From Luteolibacter rhizosphaerae (GTDB lineage: Bacteria > Verrucomicrobiota > Verrucomicrobiia > Verrucomicrobiales > Akkermansiaceae): DNA of 64,000 nt. A program made the translations under genes and the position numbers. Positions 26,459 to 34,887 of the stretch are shown in pieces. Where the stretch lies: positions 31,645 through 95,644 of the forward strand of contig NZ_JAPDDR010000017.1 in assembly GCF_025950095.1 (NCBI RefSeq). The letters are read 5' to 3'. Position 1 is the stretch's first letter; the number at the start of each line of letters is the position of its first letter. The notes under the pieces were generated by a model. It was not told the DNA's origin. It was given only the letters and a program-made list of their open reading frames with translations, and searched no databases.

Positions 26459-26979
26459 TTGCTGGTAACGGCGGGAGTTGCGGGTGGGGTGACTTTCACG
26501 GAGATCGGACCGCCGAGGTGCACGGCCACGATCACTTTGGTTTGATTCTTCCAGAATTCCTGGCGGGCTTCCTGTAGTGGAGCCTTGCCTGCGGCTTGAT
26601 CGAAGGTGACTTCCTCGGTCTGAATCCATCCGCGGTTCGCGATGAGGAAGTCCTCCCAGGACAGCAGGGTGCCGAGCGGTTTGGTTCCCACGCGGGGGCT
26701 CATCTGAGCCGGGGTGTGAAGCACCGCGCCCTTGGGCACCATGGTCCAGTGGGTGCCATCATGAAGGATCTCCGATTGCTTGATCAGCGACTGGCTGTCC
26801 GGCCGGCTGACGTTTGCCTCCTTCTCCGCTTGCTGCTGCTGCTTCTTGAGAGCATCGAAGGGGGACGGGGCGCCTTGGAGTGCGGCCATTTGTTCCGGCG
26901 TGATGCGGTCGGTAATGGGCGTTTCGGCGAAAGCGCTACCGGCGGCGGCGAGGGCGAGGAAGAAAGCGGGAGTCTTCAT
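26455..26979 (-). CDS. Secreted protein of unknown function (operon gene 2)
   Basis: A 174-residue protein with a clear signal peptide (MKTPAFFLALAAAGSAFAE). It continues with a helical Gln-rich part (DALKKQQQQAEKEANVSRP) and a compact domain, HWTMVPKGAVLHTPAQM then GTLLSWEDFLIANRGWIQTE, and a C-terminal strand-rich tail (KVIVAVHLGGPISVKV). No catalytic motif. It lies 29 bases after gene 1 and overlaps gene 3 by 4 bases, so the three are probably made together for one periplasmic or surface job. Confidence 0.75.
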   Translation of the reverse strand: MKTPAFFLALAAAGSAFAETPITDRITPEQMAALQGAPSPFDALKKQQQQAEKEANVSRPDSQSLIKQSEILHDGTHWTMVPKGAVLHTPAQMSPRVGTKPLGTLLSWEDFLIANRGWIQTEEVTFDQAAGKAPLQEARQEFWKNQTKVIVAVHLGGPISVKVTPPATPAVTSK

Positions 26980-27008
26980 TGTTCGGGGGGGAGAATCGGA
27001 AGATCGGA

Positions 27009-27716
27009 TTACTCGAAGGTCACGAGCACCACGAGGTCCTGAAGGTCGAAGCCGGAGTTACGGGTGTCGGTCTGGCCGAGTTCCATCAGGAGGATCAGGT
27101 CGCGATCGCCGATCTTCACCTTCTTGGTGGCTGTATCCATGTAGGGCTTCAGGAAGCTCTCGATCGAGCTGCCGTTCAGGGCCGGGACGGTGGTCGGCAC
27201 GCGGTCGCCGTTCTTGAGCATCACCAGGTTGTTGGTGGTGGATGCGGTGTTGTAGAGGGGAAGCCAGCCGTCGCGGTAGCCGCGGCCACCGAGATTGATC
27301 GAGTCGCCCTTCTTCACGTTCTCGGTTTTGAGAACGAGGTTAGGCAGCACGCTGCTCTGGAGGCCGTAGAAGACACGGCTCCAGGAGCCGCCGTTCTTAC
27401 TCATCATCACTTCCACCGGGAGGAAGCTCAGGATTGATTCCTGAAACGAGGCACCGAGCACGCGAACCTTCATCTTAAGGTCCTTCTTCGGCTTGATGAC
27501 GTTCGGCGGAACGATGTCGATCACACTGGTGATGGGAGCTGGGTAGGTGATGTTCCAAGCAAGCTGTGATTTCGAGCCGGTGCGCAGGAGATTGCTATCC
27601 ACGGAGAGGGTGCCGGTGGGCACTTCGTCGGCTGCGGGGGAGCTACCGATGGCAAGGAGGCTGATAAGCACGCTCGCCAGCAGACGCCCGCCGCACTTAA
27701 GCAGGGGGGTGTTCAT
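27009..27716 (-). CDS. Secreted protein of unknown function (operon gene 1)
   Basis: A 235-residue exported beta-rich protein: signal peptide (LLASVLISLLAIGSSPAADE), then strands such as LSVDSNLLRTGSKSQLAWNI, VIDIVPPNVI, KVRVLGASFQ, and an acidic C-terminus (DLILLMELGQTDTRNSGFDL). FQDLVVLVTFE-like ending suggests a beta-sandwich. No family recognised. First gene of the operon; the long GC-rich leader (27717-27780) contains no convincing promoter. Confidence 0.72.
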   Translation of the reverse strand: MNTPLLKCGGRLLASVLISLLAIGSSPAADEVPTGTLSVDSNLLRTGSKSQLAWNITYPAPITSVIDIVPPNVIKPKKDLKMKVRVLGASFQESILSFLPVEVMMSKNGGSWSRVFYGLQSSVLPNLVLKTENVKKGDSINLGGRGYRDGWLPLYNTASTTNNLVMLKNGDRVPTTVPALNGSSIESFLKPYMDTATKKVKIGDRDLILLMELGQTDTRNSGFDLQDLVVLVTFE

Positions 27717-27904
27717 TCGGGGGGATGTCGGGGGTTGAAACAGCGTCCGCCGTGGGGGTGGGGGTGGCGGACGGGGAACATCAAGCGGCCGACGAGCCCG
27801 AAAATCAAGAAGTCCGGGGCAATCTACGCGATCACGGAGGGGGGTGAAATCAGACGTGATCGCGGAGGTTGTGTCTCTATTTTGCCTTTAATTGCAAATT
27901 TAGT

Positions 27905-27953
27905 GAAATAAAAAGCCCTTGCTGGGGTGGACGCGAGGTCCTCCAACAAGGGC
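27905..27953 (-). terminator. Rho-independent terminator of the cyclophilin gene
   Basis: On the minus strand GCCCTTG (27953-27947) pairs with CAAGGGC (27921-27915) and is followed by TTTTTATTTC. It sits just downstream of the peptidylprolyl isomerase gene. Confidence 0.7.
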
Positions 27954-27991
27954 GCTTAATAATCAAGAAAGCTTAATGAAACTTCACCGGC

Positions 27992-28492
27992 TCACTGATC
28001 GAGGATCGAATTCCAGTGTTCCACATGGTCCTTCTGCGCTTCGAGAAGCGGGGCCACATCGTCATGGATGGTGATCGATTTGATCAGATCCTTCTGGGCG
28101 ATCTTGTTCACCACGTCTTGGCCCTTCGTGACTTCGCCAAACACGGCGTGCTTGCTATCGAGGTGGGGCGTGGGCCCGTGGGTGATGAAGAACTGGCTGC
28201 CGTTGGTATTCGGCCCGGCGTTCGCCATGGAAAAGATGCCCGGCTTGGAGTGCTTCAGGGAGTGGTCGATCTCGTCCGCGAAACGGTAGCCCGGACCGCC
28301 ACGGCCGGTGCCGGTGGGATCGCCACCTTGGATCATGAAGTTCGAGATCACCCGGTGGAAGCTGACGCCATCGTAGTAACCGCGCTTCGCCAGATTCAGG
28401 AAGTTAGCTGAGGTCACCGGTACCTTAGAGGCGAAGATGGTGCCGTCGATGTCGCCCTTGTCGGTATGGATCGTGATGCGGATATCGGACAT
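27992..28492 (-). CDS. Cyclophilin-type peptidylprolyl isomerase
   Basis: A 166-residue single-domain cyclophilin from ATG 28492, catalysing Xaa-Pro cis/trans isomerisation. The catalytic core is intact: [14 protein letters not shown], with R47, F52 and Q55 matching the active-site Arg, Phe and Gln; then GTGRGGPGY and NTNGSQFFI. No signal peptide, so it is the cytoplasmic PpiB type. It follows a small membrane-protein gene by 54 bases on the same strand and ends in a terminator. Confidence 0.95.
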   Translation of the reverse strand: MSDIRITIHTDKGDIDGTIFASKVPVTSANFLNLAKRGYYDGVSFHRVISNFMIQGGDPTGTGRGGPGYRFADEIDHSLKHSKPGIFSMANAGPNTNGSQFFITHGPTPHLDSKHAVFGEVTKGQDVVNKIAQKDLIKSITIHDDVAPLLEAQKDHVEHWNSILDQ

Positions 28493-28546
28493 GGCCGCCA
28501 GCTTCTGAAACGCGGCGCGCGGAGGCGAGAGCGAATTGCGCCTCAC

Positions 28547-28762
28547 TCACTCATCGTGATGGAACCACAGCACGCCGCAGAGCGCCATGCCGACCAGCCA
28601 AGTCTCCCAAGCATAGGCGCAGAAGAGCGGGTAGATCATCAGGGCTAGGCCGATGGCCACCGGCTTCCAGCGATCCAACTGCCGGCCGTAGCGCCACGCG
28701 CCCCAGCCGATGGTGCTGAAGATGAAGCCGCCGAGGATGTTGAGAGGACTGAAGCTGAACAT
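28547..28762 (-). CDS. Small membrane protein, unrecognised
   Basis: A 71-residue protein with two hydrophobic helices (LNILGGFIFSTIGWGAWRYG and AIGLALMIYPLFCAYAWETW) and a short C-terminal HHDE. Trp-rich. The pattern 'NILGGFIFSTIGWGAW' is conserved in small bacterial membrane proteins of unknown role. Upstream of the cyclophilin gene, possibly cotranscribed. Confidence 0.65.
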   Translation of the reverse strand: MFSFSPLNILGGFIFSTIGWGAWRYGRQLDRWKPVAIGLALMIYPLFCAYAWETWLVGMALCGVLWFHHDE

Positions 28763-28820
28763 CCGGATGTGCTGATGATCTCCCGGAATCCTCGGGAAAG
28801 CAAGTCGACAGCGCGGGGGC

Positions 28821-29660
28821 CTAGCCGGGAAATCCCCGCAGGATCTCCGCAGGGGTCATCCCCGACTCCCGAAGCCGCCGGATGGAAAGCGAGTCGGCCC
28901 GCTTGGCGAGCCGGACGCCCGCTTCATCCTTGATCAGCTCATGGTGCAGATAGACCGGTTCCGGAAAGCCGAGCAGGCTCTGTAGGATGCGGTGAATGTG
29001 AGTGGAGGAAAGCAGGTCTTCTCCGCGGGTCACGTGGCTCACCTGCTGGAAGGCGTCGTCCACGACCACGGCCAGATGGTAGGAGGTGCCGATGTCCTTC
29101 CGTGCGAGAATGGTATCTCCCAAGATGCCCGCTTCCACGGGGATGACTCCGTGGCGGAGATCGGTGAAGGAAAGCGGGCCCGCTATTTCCGCGGCGCGGG
29201 CCGCATCGAGGCGCCATGAAGGTGATGCGCCGCTTGCGAGCTTGGACTCGCGTTCTTCCTGACCGAGCCGGCGACAGATGCCCGGGTAGTGACTGCCCTC
29301 CGGCCCGTGCGGAGCGCTGGCCATGCGGGAGAGTTCCTCCTCGATCTCCCGCCGCGTGCAGAAGCAGGGGTATACGGCGCCGATTTCCTGCAGGCGGGCG
29401 AGCGCGGCTGCGTAGGCTGCGCCCCGCCCGGTCTGTCGCAGCGGCGTGCCGTCCCAGTCGAGACCAAGCCAGCCTAGGTCTTCCTCGGCCGCCTCGTAAT
29501 AGTCGGGGCGGACGCGGGTGTGATCGATGTCCTCGAAGCGCAGGAGGAAGCGCCCGTCATGTTCCCTCGCGAGGTCGCGCGCCACCTTCGCGGCGTAGGC
29601 ATGGCCCAAGTGCAGGTAGCCTGTCGGGCTGGGGGCGAAGCGGGTGACGACCGGGACCAT
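28821..29660 (-). CDS. gluQ: Glutamyl-Q tRNA(Asp) synthetase
   Basis: Truncated GluRS paralogue (about 279 residues) that attaches glutamate to the queuosine base of tRNA-Asp; it lacks the anticodon-binding half of GluRS, hence the short length. TRFAPSPTGYLHLGHA carries the HIGH-type motif H17-L-G-H20. A zinc site is formed by CFC in YPCFCTRREI plus PGIC. FEDIDHTRV and the KMSKS-like LAKRADS follow. ATG 29660 places the conserved start 6 residues before the first motif; a GTG at 29696 is also in frame. Confidence 0.92.
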   Translation of the reverse strand: MVPVVTRFAPSPTGYLHLGHAYAAKVARDLAREHDGRFLLRFEDIDHTRVRPDYYEAAEEDLGWLGLDWDGTPLRQTGRGAAYAAALARLQEIGAVYPCFCTRREIEEELSRMASAPHGPEGSHYPGICRRLGQEERESKLASGASPSWRLDAARAAEIAGPLSFTDLRHGVIPVEAGILGDTILARKDIGTSYHLAVVVDDAFQQVSHVTRGEDLLSSTHIHRILQSLLGFPEPVYLHHELIKDEAGVRLAKRADSLSIRRLRESGMTPAEILRGFPG

Positions 29661-29744
29661 GAAGGAGGGCGCGTCCGTGGATCTGCGCCGCGCCACGATG
29701 CTGCGGCGGTACCCTCCTGCGGAAGCTCGAAATCGGCTTCTATC

Positions 29745-30392
29745 TCACTCGACGGGCTCGCAGATGATCGCGACCTTCGCCGGGATGGCAGGAAGATCCA
29801 CGACGTGCTCCACGCCGGGTAGTCCTGCCACGTAGAGCGGCGTTTCGCTGCGCACGAAGTTGGGCAGGTCCACGCGGTTGTCGGTCAGCAGCACTTTGCT
29901 GCCGGCATCGACCAGAGGTGAGATCGCCTCCCCCGGAGCCCGGGAGAATCCCGCGAACTTCTCATGACTAAGCAGTCCCTTGATCACGACGAAGCCACCT
30001 TGGGGCTCGACGGACAACGATGCGGTGTAGCCGAGATCGCGGGTTGCGAAGCGCTTCGGGGTGGTCGGCGTCACCGGGAAGATTCCCTTTTGCTTGGAAG
30101 CTTCCATCGTGAGACGGGAGGTTTCCGCAGGCTTGAAGTCATCGGGATAGACGAACTCGCGGAGCATCTCGATCTTCGCTTCTTGCCCGCGCTTGGCGAT
30201 GATGGCCGGGGACGAGGTGACCTGGTTGTTCTCGATGAATTTCATCGTCACGCGGTATTTCTTCGGGCTCTTCCGATCCTGCGTCGCCAGCTCGGAATAT
30301 TGGCCGAGTGCGATCGAGGCATTGCCTGAGTTCGAAGGACTGCATTGGGTGAGAACCAATGCGGAGACGAGAATGGCCGAGGGCTTTACCAT
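29745..30392 (-). CDS. Secretin-like mini lipoprotein (stand-alone)
   Basis: A 215-residue exported protein. The N-terminus MVKPSAILVSALVLTQCSPS suggests a lipoprotein, though Gln before the Cys is an unusual lipobox. The remainder matches, by eye, the conserved part of type II/III secretins of this phylum: VTSSPAIIAKRGQEAKIEM then LREFVYPDDF, and PVTPTTPKRFATRDLGY then TASLSVEPQGG. It lacks the N domains and much of the beta-barrel of a secretin, so it may be a decayed or repurposed piece. Its own promoter lies 9 bases upstream. A secretin link is inference from motif order; an unrelated lipoprotein remains possible. Confidence 0.55.
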   Translation of the reverse strand: MVKPSAILVSALVLTQCSPSNSGNASIALGQYSELATQDRKSPKKYRVTMKFIENNQVTSSPAIIAKRGQEAKIEMLREFVYPDDFKPAETSRLTMEASKQKGIFPVTPTTPKRFATRDLGYTASLSVEPQGGFVVIKGLLSHEKFAGFSRAPGEAISPLVDAGSKVLLTDNRVDLPNFVRSETPLYVAGLPGVEHVVDLPAIPAKVAIICEPVE

Positions 30393-30401
30393 AACTGACA
30401 G

Positions 30402-30429
30402 GCACTATCAGCAGCGGTGTTGCCGTCAA
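30402..30429 (-). promoter_or_regulatory. Promoter of the secretin-like lipoprotein, near-leaderless
   Basis: Minus strand: TTGACG (30429-30424), 16-base spacer, TAGTGC (30407-30402), then 9 bases to the ATG at 30392. Confidence 0.6.
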
Positions 30430-30467
30430 GTTTGCTTTCAGTTCCCGCTGCCGTGATCCAGTGCAAT

Positions 30468-32618
30468 TCAGCCGAGTTCTTCCGTGGCGCCAGCATCCAA
30501 GCGGCGGCGATAGCTTTCCACGGCCTGAGTCCAGGCCGAGTGAATGCCTTCCGCCGGGCGCAGCCAGACAGCGCGGTGCAGGGCGAGCATACCGGGAGCG
30601 AGATACATCAGCTCGATCAGCTCTTCTTTCGACATCGCGCCGGGTCCCATGTTGAGGCAGCGCTCGACCAGAGCCTCGCTGCTCTCGTTCATCTCGCCGG
30701 GTTCCAGGAGGGAGACGTGCACGCCGTTCACGTAGGGATCCACGACCGCGGCGACGAGTCCGTGTCGCGCCGGTTGGGTGGCATCGAGTGCGGGATCGAC
30801 CGAGGCATGGGCCATGTCGGCGAGCTTGAGCACATCCGGGGGATTGAGCTCCTCGGGAGTGGAAAGGATCTTATAGCGGGCCAGCGCCTTGCCATAGCGG
30901 GCGCGGCTGGTCCACACCGACACCGGGATGCACAGGATGAGGCCGAGCAAGATCGGCGCCATCCATGCGGCGAAGGTGGGGCTGATGTACCAAGCGAGTA
31001 CCGCCCAGCCGATGCCCAGGATCGTGGGCGTGGCATGCACGGTCAGGGCTTCACCCCAGCCGGTGCCATCGGCCTCGCGGTTTTGGCTGCCCCAGCCGAC
31101 CGCGTGACCCAGCACGATGCCGGAGACCATGAGTGTGTGAGCCACCATCACGGCCGGAGCCAGCAGCATGGAGAGGAGGGTCTCGAGGAAAGTTCCGATC
31201 AGCAGCGGGAAGAGGCCGCCGAAGGAGCGGCGCACCCGCGGCACCAGCACCGCGCCGATCATCGCCAGGATTTTCGGCAGGAAGAGCAGCAGGAAGATCG
31301 CGCCGGTGAGGATCAGGCTCTGCATCCGGCCGTCGATGTGGAAGAGGCGGTCAACCAAGGTGCCGTCGTAGGGGAGATTGCTCAGGCCGCTGGCCTCGCG
31401 GTCCCAGGCCACCCAGGTGCCGAAGATCAGGAAGAGGAACCATAGCGGGCTGCCGAGGTAGGCCATGATCCCCATGAAGAGGTGGGCCCGCACCGTGAGC
31501 GGCAGCTTGCGGGCGAAGATCAGCCAGAGGTGCTGCAGGTTGCCCTGGCACCAACGGCGGTCGCGCTTCAGGTGATCGATCAGGGTCGGCGGGGCTTCCT
31601 CGTAGGTGCCCTCGATGTCCCAGGCGAGCCAGACTTCCCAGCCTTGGGCCACCATCAGCGCCGCTTCCACGAAGTCGTGGCTCAGGATCTTGCCGCCGAA
31701 AGGTTCGCGTCCCGGCAGGTCGGGCAGCTCGCAGAAGTCGGAGAAGGGCTTCACGCGGATCAGCGCGTTGTGGCCCCAGTAGCTGCCGCCGCCGAGCTGC
31801 CACCAGTTCAGCCCGCGGATGAAGAGCGGCCCGTAGAGCCGCATCGCGAATTGCTGCAGGCGGGTGAAGATCGAGGAGCCGCGGATCAGCTTCGGCGGGG
31901 TCTGGAGGATGCCCAGGTTCGGATAAGCCTCCATCACGCGCGTCATCTTCAGGATGTCGCCGCCGTCCATCAGGCTGTCGGCATCCAGCACGACCATGGC
32001 CTCGTAGCCTCCGCCCCAGGTGCGGACGAAGTCGCCGATGTTACCCGCCTTGCGGTTGGAGTTGATCTTACGGCGTCTGTAGTAGATCCGGCCGAAGCCG
32101 CCGAGCTTGCGGCAGAGATTCGTCCACGCGGTCTCTTCCAGTACCCAGAGGTCCAGATCGCGGGTATCGCTGAGGATGAAGAAATCGTAGGAGTCGATGT
32201 GTCCCGTGGCTTCGATCGAACGGTAGATCGCCTCGATCCGGGCACAGAAGCGGGTGCAGTCCTCGTTGTAGACCGGCATCACCACCGCATAGCGGCGGGT
32301 GAGGGGAGCATCACCGGCTTGCTCGGCCAGCTTCGTAATCCGCGCCGCGCGCTTCCGACCCCACAGGATATCCCAAGCGCCGAAGAGCGCATGGAAGGAG
32401 CCGAGCACGAGCAGGCCGTTCAGGATGAAGAAAACCCCGAGCAGCAGCACGTGGGCACGATGCATGCCCATGCGGGTGAAGAGATCGTAGAGCCAGTAGG
32501 TGGCGGCGAGATTCACCACCACCACGCTGCCGAAGAAGACCAGCCGCCGGAACCAGGCGAGCACGGGGCTGAAGAAAGGCCGCGTCTTCACGGGGCCGTC
32601 TGGGGCGGACTCGTCCAT
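30468..32618 (-). CDS. opgH: Glucans biosynthesis glucosyltransferase (OpgH/MdoH)
   Basis: Membrane GT2 glucosyltransferase of about 716 residues that polymerises UDP-glucose into the backbone of osmoregulated periplasmic glucans. Two N-terminal helices (VLAWFRRLVFFGSVVVVNLAATY removed to separate spans; VLLLGVFFILNGLLVLGSF) precede the catalytic loop. GT2 motifs: MPVYNEDCTR, LDADSLMDG, and the Q-x-x-R-W region DRRWCQGNLQ; several C-terminal membrane spans follow. ATG 32618 and ATG 32621 lie in tandem, overlapping the stop of the preceding gene. Operon order is opgG, unknown gene, opgH. Confidence 0.93.
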   Translation of the reverse strand: MDESAPDGPVKTRPFFSPVLAWFRRLVFFGSVVVVNLAATYWLYDLFTRMGMHRAHVLLLGVFFILNGLLVLGSFHALFGAWDILWGRKRAARITKLAEQAGDAPLTRRYAVVMPVYNEDCTRFCARIEAIYRSIEATGHIDSYDFFILSDTRDLDLWVLEETAWTNLCRKLGGFGRIYYRRRKINSNRKAGNIGDFVRTWGGGYEAMVVLDADSLMDGGDILKMTRVMEAYPNLGILQTPPKLIRGSSIFTRLQQFAMRLYGPLFIRGLNWWQLGGGSYWGHNALIRVKPFSDFCELPDLPGREPFGGKILSHDFVEAALMVAQGWEVWLAWDIEGTYEEAPPTLIDHLKRDRRWCQGNLQHLWLIFARKLPLTVRAHLFMGIMAYLGSPLWFLFLIFGTWVAWDREASGLSNLPYDGTLVDRLFHIDGRMQSLILTGAIFLLLFLPKILAMIGAVLVPRVRRSFGGLFPLLIGTFLETLLSMLLAPAVMVAHTLMVSGIVLGHAVGWGSQNREADGTGWGEALTVHATPTILGIGWAVLAWYISPTFAAWMAPILLGLILCIPVSVWTSRARYGKALARYKILSTPEELNPPDVLKLADMAHASVDPALDATQPARHGLVAAVVDPYVNGVHVSLLEPGEMNESSEALVERCLNMGPGAMSKEELIELMYLAPGMLALHRAVWLRPAEGIHSAWTQAVESYRRRLDAGATEELG

Positions 32619-33208
32619 CATGCAAAGAATATGAACCAGAGCACGCCCCCGATCAGGGCCAGCAGGAACATCGCGAACATCTTCCGCACGATCGGGCGGC
32701 GATCCATGGTATCCCACCACTGGGCGGCACCGGTGCCGATCACGTTCAGCTCAAGCGGCTTCGGCACCATCGTCAGGGTGGCGAAGCGCGGGCCGGCAGC
32801 GAGGTAGGACTTGCGCATCGCCTCGGTGAAGGCAGGTGGCCACGGCTGCGGCGTGAGGAAGACTCCCTGCCACTTGCCGGGCATGTCGGCCAGCAGCAGT
32901 GCCAGACGGCCCCGGGCGGCGAGGCGGCGGTTTTCCAGCGGTTCGTCGAGCACTTCCTGGGTCCAGCGAGCGATCTCGGTAAGGGTTTCTTCCATCGCCA
33001 GCACACGGGCCGGCACGCCGGGTTCCTTCGCTCCGCGAGCGGAGGCGCGCCAGAGGATGGCGCGGACCAACTCGGCTACCAGCAGGCGATTGCGCAGGCG
33101 CAGTGCCTGGAGATATGCCTCCACCGCCGCGTAGGCTTCTTCCCACTCGGACAGCTCGGTTTCGCTCAGCGGGCGCAGCGTTTCTAGGGGATGATGCGGT
33201 AGGCCCAT
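32618..33208 (-). CDS. Single-pass membrane protein between opgG and opgH
   Basis: A 196-residue, mostly helical protein: an N-terminal hairpin of long Arg/Glu-rich helices (SEWEEAYAAVEAYLQALRLR; ETLTEIARWTQEVLDEPLEN) and one C-terminal transmembrane helix (MFAMFLLALIGGVLWFIFFA). Orientation suggests a soluble domain anchored at the C-terminus. It starts 25 bases inside opgG and ends overlapping the opgH start, so the three genes are tightly coupled. No family recognised. A role in regulating or assembling the glucan synthase is inference from position only. Confidence 0.75.
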   Translation of the reverse strand: MGLPHHPLETLRPLSETELSEWEEAYAAVEAYLQALRLRNRLLVAELVRAILWRASARGAKEPGVPARVLAMEETLTEIARWTQEVLDEPLENRRLAARGRLALLLADMPGKWQGVFLTPQPWPPAFTEAMRKSYLAAGPRFATLTMVPKPLELNVIGTGAAQWWDTMDRRPIVRKMFAMFLLALIGGVLWFIFFA

Positions 33209-34746
33209 GTCTCGGTCAGGAAATCCTCGCCCTTCTTCAGGCTGCAGCGCAGTTCTACGGGGCCGATGTCGGAGAGCTTGCCGCCTTCCGCGGCGGGAGT
33301 GATCTGGAAGGCGGCGCGCCAGCGCCCCTCCGGCAGCGGTTGCACCGCCACACCTTGAATCTTCAGCTTCGAGGCGGCTTCACCCAGCGCGGTGATCATC
33401 GCTTCCGGGCGTTGGTCGCCTTCCCACTTTTCCAAGGCTCCGCCCGCGAACTCGACCGTGACGGTGCGTTGCTCCGGCTGCCAATCGTGCAGTCCGGTGC
33501 GCGTGGCGACCACCCGTCCGCGGGATTCCGCGGGATCTTCATCCATCGTCCAGTGCTGCTTGTAGGAGAACTCGATCCGCTCGCCCGCTTGCGGGATGTG
33601 GGAGGGCTCCCACATCGCGACCACGTTGTCGGCGAGCTCGTTGTGGGCAGGGATTTCCATCAACATCACTTTGCCCGAGCCCCAATCGCTGGTCGGCTCG
33701 ATCCAGAGCGAGGGGCGCTTCTCATAGTCGGCCTCGCCGTCCTCATAGGCGGAGAAGCGGCGGTCGCGTTGGAGCAGACCGAAGCCCTGGCACTTGTCCA
33801 TGGAGAAGAAGCTGAACTCCAGCTTCCCGGTGTCGTTGGAAAGCGGACGCCAGATGCGCTCGCCGCTCTCCATCTTGATCGCCAGACCGTCCGAGTCGTG
33901 AACCTCAGGGCGGAAGTCGTCGAAGCGGCGGCGCGAGTTCTCGCCGAACCAGAACATGCTCGACATGGGCGCGAAGCCGAGACGGGTCACCGCACGCCGC
34001 GCGTAGAGCACCACGCGCACGGTCATCACGGTATCGTCACCCGGCTGGATCAGGAAGCCGTAGGCACCGGTGTAGGAGGGGCCGTCCAGCAAGCCGAAGA
34101 GCATGGCGGCCTTGTCTTCAGGGGTCGGCTTGCGCAGCCAGAACTCGCGGAAGGACGGGAACTCCTCCTTGCCGTCGATCCCGGTGTCCACGGCGATTCC
34201 CCGTGCCGAGATGCCATAGCGCTGGTTCTTACCGAGCGCGCGCCAGTAGCTCGCGCCTTGGAAGACCGCCAGTTCGTCGAAGTAATCCGGGCGATTCAGG
34301 GGCGCATGATAGCGCACGCCGGCGAATCCGGTTTCCGGCGGCAGTTCGCCGCGCTGCTGGATCAGGGGACCGTAGTTGAAAAATGCCTCGGCCAGGCGAA
34401 TCCGCTGCTGATGGGTATCGGTGAACTCGTTCACCGCCACCGGCTCCTTGAACAAATAGCCGGGATGAAACAGCATGGCCCGGAAGGGGAGCTGCTCCGC
34501 ACCCCAGATTGCCCGTTCCGGGACGAAGCGGATATCCCGGTATTGGTCGTAGCTCAGGTTCTTCATCCACTCCGGCAGGGCGTCCGCATTCGGAGCGGCG
34601 TAGGGCTGGGCGGCCAGCTCCTTCGCCATGGCGTCGATCTTCTCGAAGGTGACATCCTCGCGCTTCCAATCCTGCCCGGCGGCAAGGGGGGCGAATGCCA
34701 GGAACGCAGTTAGATGGATAAAGCGATGAACCACAAGCCAGCGCAT
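33184..34746 (-). CDS. opgG: Glucan biosynthesis protein G (OpgG/MdoG)
   Basis: Periplasmic OpgG of about 520 residues from ATG 34746, which helps branch and release osmoregulated periplasmic glucans made by OpgH. Signal peptide HLTAFLAFAPLAAGQ. Family segments: YDQYRDIRFVPERAIWG near the N-terminus, FSYKQ-type strands (RIEFSYKQHW) and YGFLIQPGDDTVM-like motifs in the central beta-sandwich, ending in an Ig-like domain. The frame runs open further upstream but only this ATG gives an export signal. First gene of the operon. Confidence 0.93.
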   Translation of the reverse strand: MRWLVVHRFIHLTAFLAFAPLAAGQDWKREDVTFEKIDAMAKELAAQPYAAPNADALPEWMKNLSYDQYRDIRFVPERAIWGAEQLPFRAMLFHPGYLFKEPVAVNEFTDTHQQRIRLAEAFFNYGPLIQQRGELPPETGFAGVRYHAPLNRPDYFDELAVFQGASYWRALGKNQRYGISARGIAVDTGIDGKEEFPSFREFWLRKPTPEDKAAMLFGLLDGPSYTGAYGFLIQPGDDTVMTVRVVLYARRAVTRLGFAPMSSMFWFGENSRRRFDDFRPEVHDSDGLAIKMESGERIWRPLSNDTGKLEFSFFSMDKCQGFGLLQRDRRFSAYEDGEADYEKRPSLWIEPTSDWGSGKVMLMEIPAHNELADNVVAMWEPSHIPQAGERIEFSYKQHWTMDEDPAESRGRVVATRTGLHDWQPEQRTVTVEFAGGALEKWEGDQRPEAMITALGEAASKLKIQGVAVQPLPEGRWRAAFQITPAAEGGKLSDIGPVELRCSLKKGEDFLTETWAYRIIP

Positions 34747-34850
34747 ACCCTCTCGCACGTTCCTGTCAATCCGCTGTACTAAAGCAGAGTGAAAGATTTT
34801 GACAGTTCCGGCGTGATGCGGGGTCATGCCGGGTTTTGGAACAGGTTTTC

Positions 34851-34878
34851 TTGTCGCGGTTCCCGCCGGTGCTAGACA
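34851..34878 (+). promoter_or_regulatory. Cytochrome P450 promoter, near-leaderless
   Basis: TTGTCG (34851-34856), 16-base spacer, TAGACA (34873-34878), then 9 bases to the ATG at 34888. Confidence 0.5.
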
Positions 34879-34887
34879 GGCAGGCGG

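Noticed and set aside
25439..27716. Assigning the secreted operon to the 'Verru_Chthon cassette'
   Set aside because: No pseudopilin-type N-terminal methylation motif or PEP-CTERM-like tail is visible in the three proteins.
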